Below, one piece after another: positions 11,722 to 23,384 of a stretch of 64,000 nt of DNA. The notes beneath the pieces were generated by a model that was given only the letters and a program-made list of their open reading frames with translations, was not told where the DNA came from and ran no database searches. Position 1 is the first letter of the stretch. The number at the start of each line of letters is the position of its first letter. The position numbers and the translations under genes were made by a program. Origin of the DNA: Microcebus murinus (taxonomy: Eukaryota; Chordata; Mammalia; Primates; Cheirogaleidae); NCBI RefSeq assembly GCF_040939455.1, contig NC_134116.1, forward strand, positions 45,337,400 through 45,401,399, written 5' to 3'.

Positions 11722-11899
11722 GGCTACAAAGAGTAATTCATTAATATTCAATGAAGTTCTAATTTGCACAATGCCTGCAGCAATATGTAAACTTCATTTT
11801 GCTTTAAGATGGAAATTTGTTACAGTGCAAGTATCAGTAAGTATAATTTTATTAATCAGTCTCAATGAGCATTTGATTCTGTGACCTTGATGAAGTATA

Positions 11900-12317
11900 T
11901 ACTTTTATCCTAGGACACACAGGAGACAAAGAAATTAAGGTCATTTATTTTCTGTTGGTCACTGTATTACATACATAGTTCCATGTATTTGAACTATAGT
12001 GCAAGAAGCCTTCAGTATTCAAAAGAAAGCTAATATTGTTGGTTAACCTTCCCTAAAAGAAAAAAATAATAAAGCTTATTTCTTACTATGTTCATTAATT
12101 TAGTCAACTAGCATTTTTTTAAATATTTGTTGTTTCCCAAGCAATTTGTGAGGTTCTGAAGATACTTACAGACCTGTTTCTCCTTCCTGGGGCTTTCAGA
12201 CTACAAATTTTGAGCTAAGAAGAATATGTTTGCTGTAAAATAAGAATGGAAATGTTCCAAATACATTCTGGTTTGATCTGAGCTTAACAATAATAGTAAG
12301 AAGAAGAGATAACATTT
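11900..12317. other. Non-coding, nothing recognised
   Basis: AT-rich spacer between the SOX/POU-like region and a MIR fragment. No feature supported. Confidence 0.45.
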
Positions 12318-12470
12318 TTGAATGTTTACTATGGTATATCAGGCACTATTCTAAGTGTAGAGCATGTAGTAGCTCATTTAATCTTCATAACAACCCTAGG
12401 GAGTAGGTAGCATCATTATCCCTATTTTTAGTTAGGAAAATGAAGAATAGTGAAATTGTTAAATGTGTTT
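12318..12470 (-). repeat. MIR SINE
   Basis: Well-preserved reverse-complement MIR: CAGGCACTATTCTAAGTGTA, AGCTCATTTAATCTTCATAA, CAACCCTAGGGAGTAGGTA, CATTATCCCTATTTTTAG, GGAAAATGAAGAATAGTGAA. One of the clearest MIR copies in the window. Confidence 0.85.
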
Positions 12471-12639
12471 ATGATATAAAAAGAACAATTGGACCTATAT
12501 TGTGATTTAAAATCAAAATTTGATTTCTACCAAGATTTTCTGCCTAGATTTAAATGTACCAAGGCACTTAACCAAAATCAATATGCGGTTGATGCATCTT
12601 ACTGACTGAAACCCTATTTAAATTTTTTTTAGAATAGCA

Positions 12640-13210
12640 AAGTACTTTTTATTTATTCATTTGGCATACTTGTATATTCTTGAGCATCTATGATGTGTCT
12701 GTTCAAGGAACTGAAGATGCATTGGTCAGTAAGACAAAGCCTTGTAGTCTTGGTGTTTCCATGAGAAACACCAGAGACAAATGGTAAACAAGTAAACACA
12801 TATATGCATAATATGCTTTGAGGTAGTGGTGAGAAAAAGATAGCAGTGCAAAGTGATTGGCAGTAATGGTAGAGTGAGGTTAAATTTTAGTTTGAGTAGT
12901 TAGGAATTGCTTCTCCAGATAGTTGAACAATGGCTTAAATAAAATGAGGAGTGATTCTTAACAACAACATGAGAGAAAGTACTTCACTAGGAGGAATAGC
13001 CCCCAGGAGCAAAAAAAAAAAAAAGAGAGAGAGAGAGAGAGATTTGTATTTTGGGGGTGGAGATAGAGGGTGGGGGGAATAAGTTATGCAGTTAAAAGAA
13101 TATCTGGACAATATTGTGGATTTTGGTGACCATGAAAAATAGTTTGGATTTTATTCTAAATATCATGAGAAACTAATGGAGAATTTTAAAGAAGGAAGTA
13201 ACATGCTATG
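12640..13210 (-). repeat. L2 LINE 3' region (probable)
   Basis: Starts with TTTTTATTTATTCATTTGGCA, then TGAGCATCTATGATGTGTCTG, GGAACTGAAGATGCATTGGT and AGTAAGACAAAGCC, corresponding to the reverse L2 terminus (TATTGAGCACCTACTATGTG ... GGGGATACAGCAGTGAAC). The downstream GTTTGGATTTTATTCTAAAT and AAGAAGGAAGTAACATG resemble the continuation often seen beyond L2 3' ends. The latter part is less certain. Confidence 0.55.
13011..13042. repeat. (A)n(GA)n microsatellite
   Basis: A 14-base adenine run followed by a GAGAGA dinucleotide run to about 13042. A purine-only simple repeat inside L2-like sequence. Confidence 0.9.
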
Positions 13211-14249
13211 GATTATGATCATAAAAAAAAAAGACTCTGCCTTCTGTGTAGAAACAAACATATAGTAAAGCAGCTAGAAGGGTGGCAGGGAAAGTTAGGA
13301 GTCCTCTTCCCGTCTAGGAGACAGGCCCAGGATGGTACAGTAGAGGCACTGGGACATGGTCCAATTCAGTTTTCTGTGATGCCTGGTGTTTTAAAGCTAT
13401 TACCCAGCTATTATCCAGATGGCTAACAGTCCAAATTTTAAGCAGATTCATAAAATTTCTTGATCTAGATTCTGATGTAGTTAACTAACATTTACTATAA
13501 CATGGGATTTTGACAAAAGTTAAGAGAAAAGATGATTTAAAATCACTGATTCTTCCTTACCATAAATCAGTGGTAAAGTATTTTAATTTAAATATTGGTA
13601 ACATAAGCTATATAAAGGTCAAGTAGAAACAATGTGTAAGCATTCTTTATTCGCTGAGACTACATTATGAATGAAATTAATACTGGCCCTTATATTTCCT
13701 AGCAGATAATTGCTGAGTATTGCCATTTGTTGGGGGAAAATAAGTTTATACCATATTGGATACCTTGCTAGTAAAGTAGGTCATATGCTTATAGGTGACT
13801 AATGACAGTGATAAGGTATTGGAAATATTCCTCCAATGTAGCCAGGTTTATTCAAGTGACACTAATAGTGCACAGTTTCCATTTTGCCAACCATCTACGA
13901 TAAGCATGCCACGTGTGGCAGGCTCTTCACAACAGGTTGACTGCTGCTCCTTATTCAGTCAGTGTGCTTACCTTCTTCACTGTTTGACTGCATAAACTAT
14001 CTCCAATACTTTCCATTTTTTTTAAAAAAAGCAATATGTAGACATAAATCACAGAGCTTCTAGATAAGAAGGAAGTTTAAAGTAGTGAAATGTGGTTGTG
14101 AAATGTGTCAGAGAAAGCACAGTAAAATAGTCTGTTAAAGAGGAGGAATGGGAATAAAGATCATATGGTCAAATAATCCAGAGCCATTTTTCTGTATCTA
14201 TGCTACACCAGTCATTTCAGATTAAAAGCACCTTCTTCGGAAAGAAAAT
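13211..14249. other. Non-coding, nothing recognised
   Basis: Includes chance frames at 13208-13426 and 13795-13995 with no recognisable motif. The first 200 bp may still be diverged L2. No supported gene. Confidence 0.4.
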
Positions 14250-14378
14250 ATTATGGATCTAAGATGGATGTATTTGATATTGGGAAGGTGATGAAGTGAA
14301 TCACATGAAGCAGCCCTGAGGTCTGGGAGTTTGTGGTCAGCATCTCTCCAGGGTAGATTCCCATTAGGCAAAACTCAC

Positions 14379-14496
14379 CCCCAGGGTAACTCTTGGATTG
14401 CCGGGAAATCATTTCAAATATGTTCACCTTTATACGAATGCAGAGGGGGCCACTTTTTCCTTTTCTAATTTTCATAGAAGAGCTGGCCTTTTTCCC
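14379..14496 (-). other. Putative cryptic exon-like segment
   Basis: On the minus strand a 118-base block is preceded by AATGTCCCAG and followed by GGTGAGTTTT, which fit splice acceptor and donor consensus. It sits in a 91-codon open frame (14526-14251) containing a basic stretch (KIRKGK) and then NIFEMISRQSKSYPGG. The acceptor lacks a good polypyrimidine tract and I do not recognise the peptide. It may be a real exon of an unidentified gene, a fossil exon, or chance. Confidence 0.2.
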
Positions 14497-14530
14497 CTGG
14501 GACATTAGTCTTTTGTCTAGATTCAATGTC

Positions 14531-15814
14531 TGTGCACACTTATACCTACTAATAGAAATGCTTATACTTCAAAGGAGAAAGGAAGATGAGGGTAACAGAA
14601 AGAAAATGGGATTAGGGGCTCTCCTAAAGAAGCATTTCATTCTTGAGAATCATTGGCCATGAAAAGATGATATTTCTAATTTTAAAATCAAATCCTTCAG
14701 GATATTTAATGTTTAAAAATTATTAGAAGGTTAGGTTAACTTATATTTAGAATGATGGTTTGGCAGAGATAGTCATATATTTTATAGGATTGTATCTGTG
14801 TTAGTACAGAATGTAGTGAATATCTAATTTAATACCCACGTTTGGGGGAAAAAAGACTGATTTTATTTAACTTTTGAGAATAACTTTCTTCTCTTTTTTA
14901 CTCCTCCTTTTTCTCCCTCATGCTGCCTTCTTTTCCCCCTTTTCTCATAACACACATAGACACAAGTACACCAAAACACAAAAACAAAAGGAAACATTGA
15001 ATGCTTTCTGTGTGTATGCGATGAGAACACTATATTATGATTAGATAAGGCTGATATAGAAGGCTAGAGAAAAAGGTTGCAACTTAACTAAGAAAGATGC
15101 ATAAAGACCCTGCTGAAAGTCACAATCTTCTGTGCTATCTATATACAATGATGCCCCTTATTAAGAAAAAAAGAAGCAATTTGTGTATTTATTTAAATGC
15201 ACATACTCTTTAAATGTAAACATTAATGTGGGAGATTATATTATGTACAAATTAAAGATATGTCTATGTTATAGTTTCAATGTTGAGTTATTTTGAAGGA
15301 AGTATCGTATGTGTTTTATTGATCATTGCATATATACTGATCGTACTTAGTGATTTGTCTCTATTATTTATGCAAAATTGTTTTGTAAGTTAAGATTGAC
15401 ATAGTTTACTTAGAAAATTTGTTACTAGAAGATTAGTACTTTATGTTTTATAGTAACTTCATTATATAATAATCTTGAAGCAGCCAAAAATTAACAATTC
15501 AAATAACCATGTTACTATGGTAAAGTGCTAGATTCTAATTAGAATCCTACATGTATTTGGATTATGGGGAAAATCAATTTTAAATAAACATACATCTTTG
15601 TGATCTTGCATTTTGGATTACAACTCTTTTTCAATTTCTGCAAGAAATCTATATATGGGTAGATTGAATAAGTCTTTAGAGAAATGTATGACTAATGGCC
15701 TAGAATAATAGAAAAAGTAAAGCAATACTTAAGTTAAAAGGTAACTCCCGATCAACAGAGCTCTATCTAAAAGATAGAGTCTTACTTATTTTACATGGTA
15801 TAGAACTAACTCAA
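14531..15814. other. AT-rich non-coding, nothing recognised
   Basis: Contains a pyrimidine-rich patch at 14885-14945 (TTCTTCTC...TTTTCCCCCTTTTC). No repeat family or gene recognised in the rest. Confidence 0.45.
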
Positions 15815-16265
15815 TCATGTCTTTGTCTGTTTTCCTAACTCTTTCTCCCTGTCTCAACCTTTCGACTAGCCATACTGAAGTTCTTAAAATTCTCCTTATG
15901 AGCTATAGTATTTCATTACTTTGTATCTTTGCATTTCTTATTTACTTTGCACAGAATTTTCTTCCTCACTGTCCACACCCATCTTTGAAAATCATTTTCT
16001 GCCACAGAAATCAAACTTACTTCCTATTTATTGCCTTGCTATAAGTCTAACATTTTCCTACTTCTCCTATTGTGATAATTGTTCCCTTCTTGAACCATTA
16101 ATGCATTTACATCAATTTTATTATGTTAATAACACAAATATAGTATAATTATGTATTTACATGTATGTGTCTCTGAGAGTTTGTGCTTCTAGAAGGCAAG
16201 AACTATTTTATTCATCATGTTTACACTGTATAGTAGAAGTTCAATAAATAATTGCTAAAGGAATC
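15815..16265 (+). repeat. L2 LINE 3' end
   Basis: Long + strand L2 3' region: CCTTCTTGAACC in the middle, GTGCTTCTAGAAGGCAAGAA, then AGTAGAAGTTCAATAAATAA near the end, matching the L2 terminus (TAAGCTCCATGAGGGCAGG ... TAGGCGCTCAATAAATATTTG). The two overlapping 75-codon frames here are L2 remnants or chance and are not a host gene. Confidence 0.7.
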
Positions 16266-17543
16266 AATTCCTTAGAACATACATTCAGAATAACACTATA
16301 AATCTTTGTTCAGTTTATTACTTATGTGCACTTCATATGGGGAGCATTGGATTATGTTTGTCTTTTCTCAATATCATCCAAAATGAAAAAATGTTTATAC
16401 TTAATTATTCAAACCAGAGAATTCAACTTGTTTGAGGAAGCTGTCACTATCTGCAGTAGACTAGGGTACTGCTTAAATGACTATCACTAATTGAAAAAAG
16501 GAGCCTAATTGGCTATAAGCAATACCACTGCATTAATGAGAAAATCACATTAACATGTTGTTCCATGGTAGGCTTACTTGTTTTACAGACAAGGGGCTGC
16601 AACATTCTTCTTTTCTAGCTCTGCATGCATTACACAAATGTCAAAACGCTATATACAAGTGGAGTTGGCTGAAGAAATAAGCTTCCTTCACACACATTCA
16701 AATGGATCAGGAGTGGGCATGACACATAAGTGCTAGCCAACTGCAGATGAAAGCCAGAAGTAGCTCCTAAACCAACGGCCAGTGATAACTGGTAGAAAAT
16801 GCTTCCAAAAACCATGCTAATTTTTTATGGAAAATCATATTGAGGCTAAAGCCTACATTATTTGTTTTGCTGAATAAATCATGGGTTAACTTGTTCGTGT
16901 TGCCTGTACTATGGAGGAGGGAGCGTACAGACAGCCATCCTAGAACATTACTGGGCAGCAGTTACTGCTTCCCAAAGGAGAGAGGCAATGAATCCTTCCA
17001 AAAGCAATGAGCAAGCACACAAACAAATCAGTGGGGAATGCAAAAGGATACAGCAGAATTCAGTGTTTGTAGTAACAAAGAGATGCTGTTTTATAGCCAC
17101 AGTAAAAGTTCAGTTGTAGAACAAAATGAGTGCAAACATTCCTTCTGTAATGAGCTGCTTTAAATTGACAGCATTATCATGTTTTACCATCTTTGCAAAA
17201 CATTTTTATTAGCTTGATTGGCAAGGAGTAAACAGAACCCACTTCCTTTCCTCTGTCATTTGGATGTAGCAGAATGTCTTATATGGAAATAATAAAAGCC
17301 ACAAAAATAAAAAGGGCATAAAAATAGCACTGCTAATTGGGAAACCTCCAATCACCAATAAAAAGATTAAATTAATAAAATAATAGGAATATATCACATT
17401 TTAATTTTTTCCTCCAGGCATAGATTAACTAGAATTATTTAATTAAAGAAGTTTATAAATTATTTGTCAGGCAGTACCTTTTATAAAGGTGTTAGCAATA
17501 AATATTTTTGTTAATTAATTTACTGTATCTTTATACATAGTAT
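16266..17543. other. Non-repetitive-looking non-coding stretch
   Basis: No repeat family recognised. Somewhat less AT-rich between 16600 and 17130 than the surroundings, with frames 16630-16815 and 17209-17397 that show no domain. Could hold conserved non-coding sequence, but that cannot be judged from one genome. Confidence 0.4.
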
Positions 17544-17545
17544 TA

Positions 17546-17770
17546 CAGACTGAGCATCTCAAATCTGAAAATCTGAAATCAAAATCTGAAACTTTTTGTG
17601 TGCCCATATAAAACTGAAAATGAATGCTCATTGGAGCATTTCGGATTTTGGAATTATTGATTAGGGCTGATGAACCAGTATGTATGTAATGCAAATATTT
17701 CCAAATCCCCAGAATTCCAAATCTGAAACACTTCTGGCCCAAGCATTTATAATAAGGGATATTCAGTCTT
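17546..17770. mobile_element. Tigger/pogo-like MITE, 225 bp, TA-flanked
   Basis: The left end CAGACTGAGCATCTC and the right end GGGATATTCAGTCTT are inverted copies (rc AAGACTGAATATCCC). The element is flanked by TA on both sides (17544-17545 and 17771-17772). The interior has the CTGAAATC/TTTCGGATTTTGG and GGCCCAAGCATTTATAATAAG landmarks of a known mammalian Tc1/mariner-pogo nonautonomous family. There is no coding capacity. The frame 17515-17742 lies across it and is not a gene. Confidence 0.75.
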
Positions 17771-17772
17771 TA

Positions 17773-20046
17773 TTTATTTTAGACTACAGAGGAAAAATTA
17801 CTGACAGTACATAAAATAAACTCTTAAGAAACTTGATTACCCTATATTGACTAGCACTTAACATAACATCCACCTTTTTCTTTAAATTTCAATGTGTGTG
17901 TGTATGTGTGTGAAACTCTGATTAGTGACCTTAGAACTGAAATCTAATCAGAATTAATTTACTTTAAATTTATTTATTAAAAATACTAGATGTAATTTTG
18001 AATGTTTTAGTGAACTGGAAGTAGAAAAAGACCAAACATGGTAATAACAGTGCAAAGGCTTTTATACCATTTCATCGCTTCATCAAGAACTTTACAGTGC
18101 GATATACACCTAGGATGAAAAAGAGAGTTAACAGGCTGTGATGCAGTATTGACAGCAGGAGAGTTAAGGTCAAGCAAAGTTGAACGGCAGCATTACTGCC
18201 AGCCATTCTTCCTTGTAGATCTGAACTTTAATCCACAGAGATTGTTAAAGCCTCAGGTAGAGGTTGGGTGATAATGGTGGCTGTTATCCCAAGGAACAGA
18301 TGGTAGAGTGAGTGACACCTATAAATGTGCAGGCTGTGTTGCTTCAGTGACAAGATGCTAAACCCTTCTGGCACTCAAGTAAAAAGACAGGTGTCTTGAC
18401 ACAAAAAGAGGTATCGAAACTTTGCCTCTAACCATTTGTAACGGTGGAGCCAATTCTTCAAACCTAAGTAACTGAAAATCTAAACTGAGGTGTATTAACA
18501 TAGAAAGATTACTTTTGGGTATTTCCCATCAATGTTTCTTTTCCCACTCCCTCCCTCTTTTTACTTCCTTCCTTCTATTCCTTCTTCCTTCATCCCGCCT
18601 ACCTTTATTTCTTTCTTCATAACTGGTCCAGATACCTGTCATCTAATAGTAAATTAACAAACAAAATCTATTCTGTTTCTTATTTTAATGGGTTCATGCA
18701 TTTATGTGAAAAACCTCTATTTCTTATTTGTAAAACAAATAAAATAGCAAACAGACTTTTTTTGATAGAATTATACATGACAGCAGAGATCTTCAGTTAC
18801 CTTTATGTTTGCTCTAAGTGTAGTGTGAAGTTAATCACGTATACATATACAGTTTATTATAATTGTAATTAGCAATGTCAGGTTTAGAGATTCATGTGGC
18901 CAGCAGGGAAAACACAGTAGTGTTAAAACAAATTTAACAAATGTACTTACTTTAAATTCCATTATCACTTCAAGAGATTACTTGTTTTAAAAGGTATTAA
19001 AGCTAATAACATTTAATCTACTTGCTTGAATGTAACAGCATTTTTTTGGAAGCCAATGAAAATAAAGCTTCAATAATCAAGCACAACAGCTGTTAAAGTT
19101 TTCAGCACAGTTCTTTCCAAAAGAAATTAGGTTCTAATAGCCAACTCCTCATACTGTCTTTTTCTTCTCTTGGATTTTAAATGATATAGTTACATATTTT
19201 TCTAGAAAGAGAGATAAATATGATGGAACAACAAACTACATTATAATACTCCAATTAAGTGTTTTGGCACTAGAAATGAGTAAATAAAGACATTATAAAT
19301 GTGGAAAGAAAACATGAGGGTTATTTAGATATACTTCAGTGCAGTGGTAATATAAGTGAGTGGTACCACTAAAACCAATGTAGTAGTATTTGGAATTAAT
19401 TACACCTTGGGTCCTACTTTACTTCACCTGTAAAATCAGTGACTCATTGTAAAGTAATACTAAGTATTTTCTATTTCTTTTATTCACTCTATCTTCTTGC
19501 AAGAAAAATTTATTTCCTTCTATACATAGCAAAATGCATTCAATTCATCCTCTCATGCAATAAGTCTAGTACTTGATGAATGAATACAGTTGGCTTGGGG
19601 CATGCATACAGTAAAGATTAATTATCAAGAAGAGTCCAAGAACTCTGTGTGTAAGTGCCTGGTGTATAGCAAATGCTTATAGACTAAATGGAGGCTCAGG
19701 TTCTATGTCTTCTGACAATGCACTATAAGGTACCGTGTTGCCAGTACTTTTTATATTACATGTGCAGTATTGTGAACCTTCTTAATTGGTAGCAAAAGCC
19801 CATCCTATATTTTGTTAGTTTGTTTATATTGTTACACACACACAAAAAAAAATGTCCCTATGATGTAGTCTAATCAACTAAGGTGGAAATATTCTTCATT
19901 CTTTGATTCATTGTTGAAATTAAATTATTTTAATTACTTTTGTTATTCTATTAAACCTTTTAAATACCAACCCAATATATTAAATACTCAGAGTATTTGA
20001 CTTGTTTTGTCACCCTACCCATAGTACAACCCCACTCCCATAAAAA
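17773..20046. other. Non-coding stretch with minor simple repeats
   Basis: Contains a short (TG)n at 17891-17912 and a CT-rich patch at 18540-18615 (CTTCCTTCCTTCTATTCC). TGCCTGGTGTATAGCAAATG near 19657 is a possible tiny L2 3' fragment. The block 18040-18480 is less AT-rich and not visibly repetitive. No gene recognised. Confidence 0.45.
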
Positions 20047-20048
20047 AA

Positions 20049-20083
<35 letters not shown>

Positions 20084-20087
20084 GTAT
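20047..20087. repeat. (TA)n microsatellite
   Basis: A-run followed by alternating TA over about 40 bases. It is immediately abutted by a palindromic MITE whose other flank is also TA/CA-rich, consistent with insertion of the MITE into a TA repeat. Confidence 0.9.
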
Positions 20088-20163
20088 TCTGTCTGGAAAG
20101 TATCCAGCCAATGTTAACGTAATGAGAATGGTTACATGGCTGGCTGGATACTTTCCAGACAGA
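20088..20163. mobile_element. 76-bp palindromic mariner-like MITE
   Basis: The outer 23 bases on each side (20088-20110 and 20141-20163) are perfect inverted repeats, with key string GTCTGGAAAGTATCCAGCC on the left. The arms continue imperfectly inward (ATGTTAAC against GGTTACAT) to a loop around GTAATGAGAAT. Size and architecture resemble MADE1, the 80-bp mariner MITE of primates, but the terminal sequence differs. A mariner origin is inferred from TIR style and TA-rich flanks. No coding capacity. Confidence 0.75.
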
Positions 20164-21774
20164 CATTTTTATATACACACATATACATATGTATGAATAT
20201 TGAATATGTACATATATATCATACATATACATGTACGGCCAATTTAGTGATCAGAATTTTTCAAAGGTAACTTATAGTAATATACAAAATTGTCACAAGT
20301 TTGGGTTTTATAATGAGTTGCATGTACATAGTCTGTTTTCTCCCAACTTCATAGAATTAAAATGCATACACATGTTCTATGTTTAATAAAATCTTATGTT
20401 CACATCATTTTCAATGCTGTGTGCTTAGAATAATTTATCCAGTTGTCTATATGAAAATAATACAGGCAGTTCTCTACTATTGTGGAATTCTTCATGTGAC
20501 TCTGAAATAAAAGCTGAAGGTGATAGATTGATCAACAAGAAAAATATTTTCAATTACTGCATTATATAAAACCACACAAATATACCTTAATAGACTCTTG
20601 GAATTTTGTGAAGTGAAATTTGCAGAACACTGTGGTGGAGCAAAGTAAGCATTCTAAATAGGATATTATTGATTTTTATTGTAAAATTCATAACCCAGGT
20701 CTTTAAGAGTCTTGAAATAAGTATCTATTGACTTTGGGTCAGTATAACAAAGATTTTTAGTGCATAATTCAATATATTTGGGTGGTACATATAGTGTATA
20801 TTTGATATACTACAATATTTATATTTATATTATCTACATGATAAGACAGGAGTTAGTGCAGTTTATAGATGTCTGGAAAACTATACTCCAAAATGTTATT
20901 ATATGTGTGTGTGTGAATCTCAAAATCTTTACAGTCCTGCAGTCAGTCATTCGAACATTGTCAATAGACTAAAATTATTTTACTGAAGGTTTTATCAGCA
21001 TAAGATAGTAATGAGTTCTCTTTTTAACACATACTTAATTTTCTTATCAAACACTGCACAAGTTATAATATATTGAATATTTCATCATAAATTCTAATAT
21101 GAAATAATTGTCAAACATTAAATCCTCTGTGTTTTATGACTCACCAACCTTGATTTTACTGTACTTATTTAAAATGTATTAATTTCTCTATGTGTTTAGG
21201 TGTAAAGGATCACTCTTGCATTATAACAGATTAGCAGAGCTACAATAGAAAGTGAAGTCACTCCACCTACTCTTGCAATAAATTCAGTGCATGGTGTAAG
21301 GTGATAGCTAACCTCACACAATAGCTTCTGCTTCACTAAAGGCTTGGAGCTGGAGAATTTGCATAGTAATGGTAAATTGCCTGTTTAGAAGTTGTCTTGC
21401 CTTTGAGTATTAACTTTCCTACATTATGTTTGATTGATTATTTATTGAAATTTAACTCCCACAGAGAGCCTACTTTGACTGGCTAAGATAAAATACAATT
21501 TTAAAAACAGTTTAGGTGATTAGTCTCCTGAGTGACATGAGATTTTATCTTAAATCTCATATAAAGTTTCATATATTAAAAATATAGCTAAGGATTTCTG
21601 TCTGCACATAGAAATATTATTTGGAATTATATATGAGATTGGGTGCTTGAAAAAAAATAAGAATATTTGATATATATGAGACAGGTGGCATTTTACTTTA
21701 GTGAGATAAGGATAGAATTTCCTCTAAATATTAATGGGAGATTTAGTAATTCATTTGAATAAACACATTAAATA
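20164..21774. other. AT-rich non-coding, nothing recognised
   Basis: Begins with a TATACACACATATACATATG simple tract to about 20230. The remainder shows no named repeat or gene. Frames at 19960-20232 and 20760-20972 are largely simple-sequence translation. Confidence 0.45.
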
Positions 21775-22480
21775 GGCCCTTGCCTCACACCATACACAAA
21801 AATCAATTATAGATCAATTAAAGAACCAAAAATATATAATTGCAAATTAATAGACTTTAAGAAGTCAATGTAGAAATCTATCTCCACAGATACAAATTTC
21901 TTATAAAGCACACCAAAATTATAAACTGTGCAGAAAAAGACTCATAAATTCAACTATAAAAAATTAGAAACTCTCTTTATGAGAGAAGTCAAAAAATGTA
22001 TAAAAAGTCAAAGTAGAAGATACTTGCCACTTATTTAACTCATGGATTACTATCCAAAGTATATCATAAATCGTAAGAATCTATGACAAAAAGACAGTAA
22101 TCCTTTTGGGAAAAAAAAATGTCAAAAAATTTTACAGAGGCGAAAGCCTAAAGGTTCATAACTATATGAAATGATGTCCCACCTTATTATGGAAATGTCA
22201 AGTAAAGCCACAGTTAAATACCATTGCACACCTATCAGGTTGACCAAAAATAAAATAAAAAGGTCTGACAATGCCAAGTGTTCTACAGTTGGTTCAGTGA
22301 AATTCTAACCCTCTGTAGAAACAAAAATTGGTCGAGTCACTTTTAAAAATATGTTAGAATTACCCAGTGAATAATACCCTGCAACCCAGCTATTCTACTA
22401 CAAGATAAGTGGCCTAGAGACAATTTTATTTGACAACAGTATTGGTAACTAGACTTCAGCCTTACTCAAATGAAGAGAAT
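21775..22480 (+). repeat. Old L1M fragment, ORF2 3' region (pseudogenic)
   Basis: CTTGCCTCACACCATACACA, then ATTATAGATCAATTAAAGAA, and later CCATTGCACACCTATCAGGT, AGGTCTGACAATGCCAAGTG and CTGCAACCCAGCTATTCTAC match, in order, the late ORF2 of mammalian L1 (CACACCTATCAGAATGGC, ACAATACCAAGTGTTGG, CCCAGCCATTCCACTCC). Reading frames are broken throughout. An ancient insertion. Confidence 0.75.
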
Positions 22481-22499
22481 TTATTACTGAAGAATAGAT

Positions 22500-22690
22500 G
22501 AGTTTGTACACTGTTCACTTTTGTTTACTCATTAATTTAACAAATATTTGTTAGACACCTACTCTATACCACATATTGTTTAAGATGGTGAGACTATTGC
22601 AGCAAACAACACCAACAATAATCCTATCATCATGGAGCTTGAGTTTTGGGAAGCCAGATACTGAACCAAAGAAGCAAGTGGATTATATGG
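22500..22690 (-). repeat. L2 3' end
   Basis: ATTTAACAAATATTTGTTAG, ACACCTACTCTATACCACAT, TTGCAGCAAACAACACCAAC and ATCATGGAGCTTGAGTTTTG are a clear reverse-complement L2 terminus. Confidence 0.8.
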
Positions 22691-23125
22691 TATTTAGAAG
22701 TTGATAACTGTTACTGAAACCAATAAAGCATGAAATCTGAGTATAGACTTCTAGAGGAAGTCCAATCTTGAATTTTGCTTTACTAATGGGGGATATATGA
22801 AATTTGTCTTGGAGGCGGAAAGTAGTTTTGGTTGCTCTGTAAGTAGAGGCTAGCTTTTAAACAAAAAACTTCCAACTGAAAACAAAAACAAAAACGCTAT
22901 GGATAGATTAGTACCATACTGCGTAGAGACTCCATTGATAAGCTGGAGGTAAGATTTTTAGTTTGCCCAATTTCCAAGGAAAGAATCACTTCATGATGCC
23001 CCAGGACTGCAGGCACAGGCTGAAACAGAAATGCTGGCAATGCTAATGGTCTGGCTAATAAGTCCCCTAGGAGATTGCCTTGAGGTGGAATGATGCTGGG
23101 TAAATGTCTAGGTTATGGCTTAAGC

Positions 23126-23348
23126 CAGGGGTCCTCAAACTTTTTAAATAGGGGGCCAGTTCACTGTCCCTCAGGCTGTTGGAGGGCCATTGGAGAGTAC
23201 AGCGCACATTCCACACATGCGCACTGTGGGCCTGAGGCAAGTTGGCTGCTAAGCAGGACCGGCAGCAGGCAAAAACACCTGACGGGCGGGCTGGATAAAT
23301 GTCAGGTGGGCCACATGTGGCCCTCAGGCCATAGTTTGAAGACTCCTG
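23126..23348. mobile_element. Nonautonomous hAT DNA transposon, 223 bp
   Basis: Left terminus CAGGGGTCCTCAAACTTTTT and right terminus ATAGTTTGAAGACTCCTG (rc CAGGAGTCTTCAAACTAT) form hAT-style TIRs. Subterminal GGGGGCCAGTTCACTGTCCC and GTGGGCCACATGTGGCCC are typical of GGGCC-rich hAT MITEs. The interior is GC-rich with CpGs (GCGCAC, CATGCGCAC, GACGGGCGGG), unusual for this window and suggesting a comparatively young copy. The expected 8-bp TSD is not evident. Frames on both strands (23067-23363, 23090-23365) are element sequence and not genes. Confidence 0.85.
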
Positions 23349-23384
23349 GAAGCATTCACACATAGCTGGACTGTGTCAGATTTC

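Noticed and set aside
23067..23365. Overlapping 98- and 91-codon frames on opposite strands
   Set aside because: Both lie over the GC-rich nonautonomous hAT element; low stop frequency there is due to base composition.
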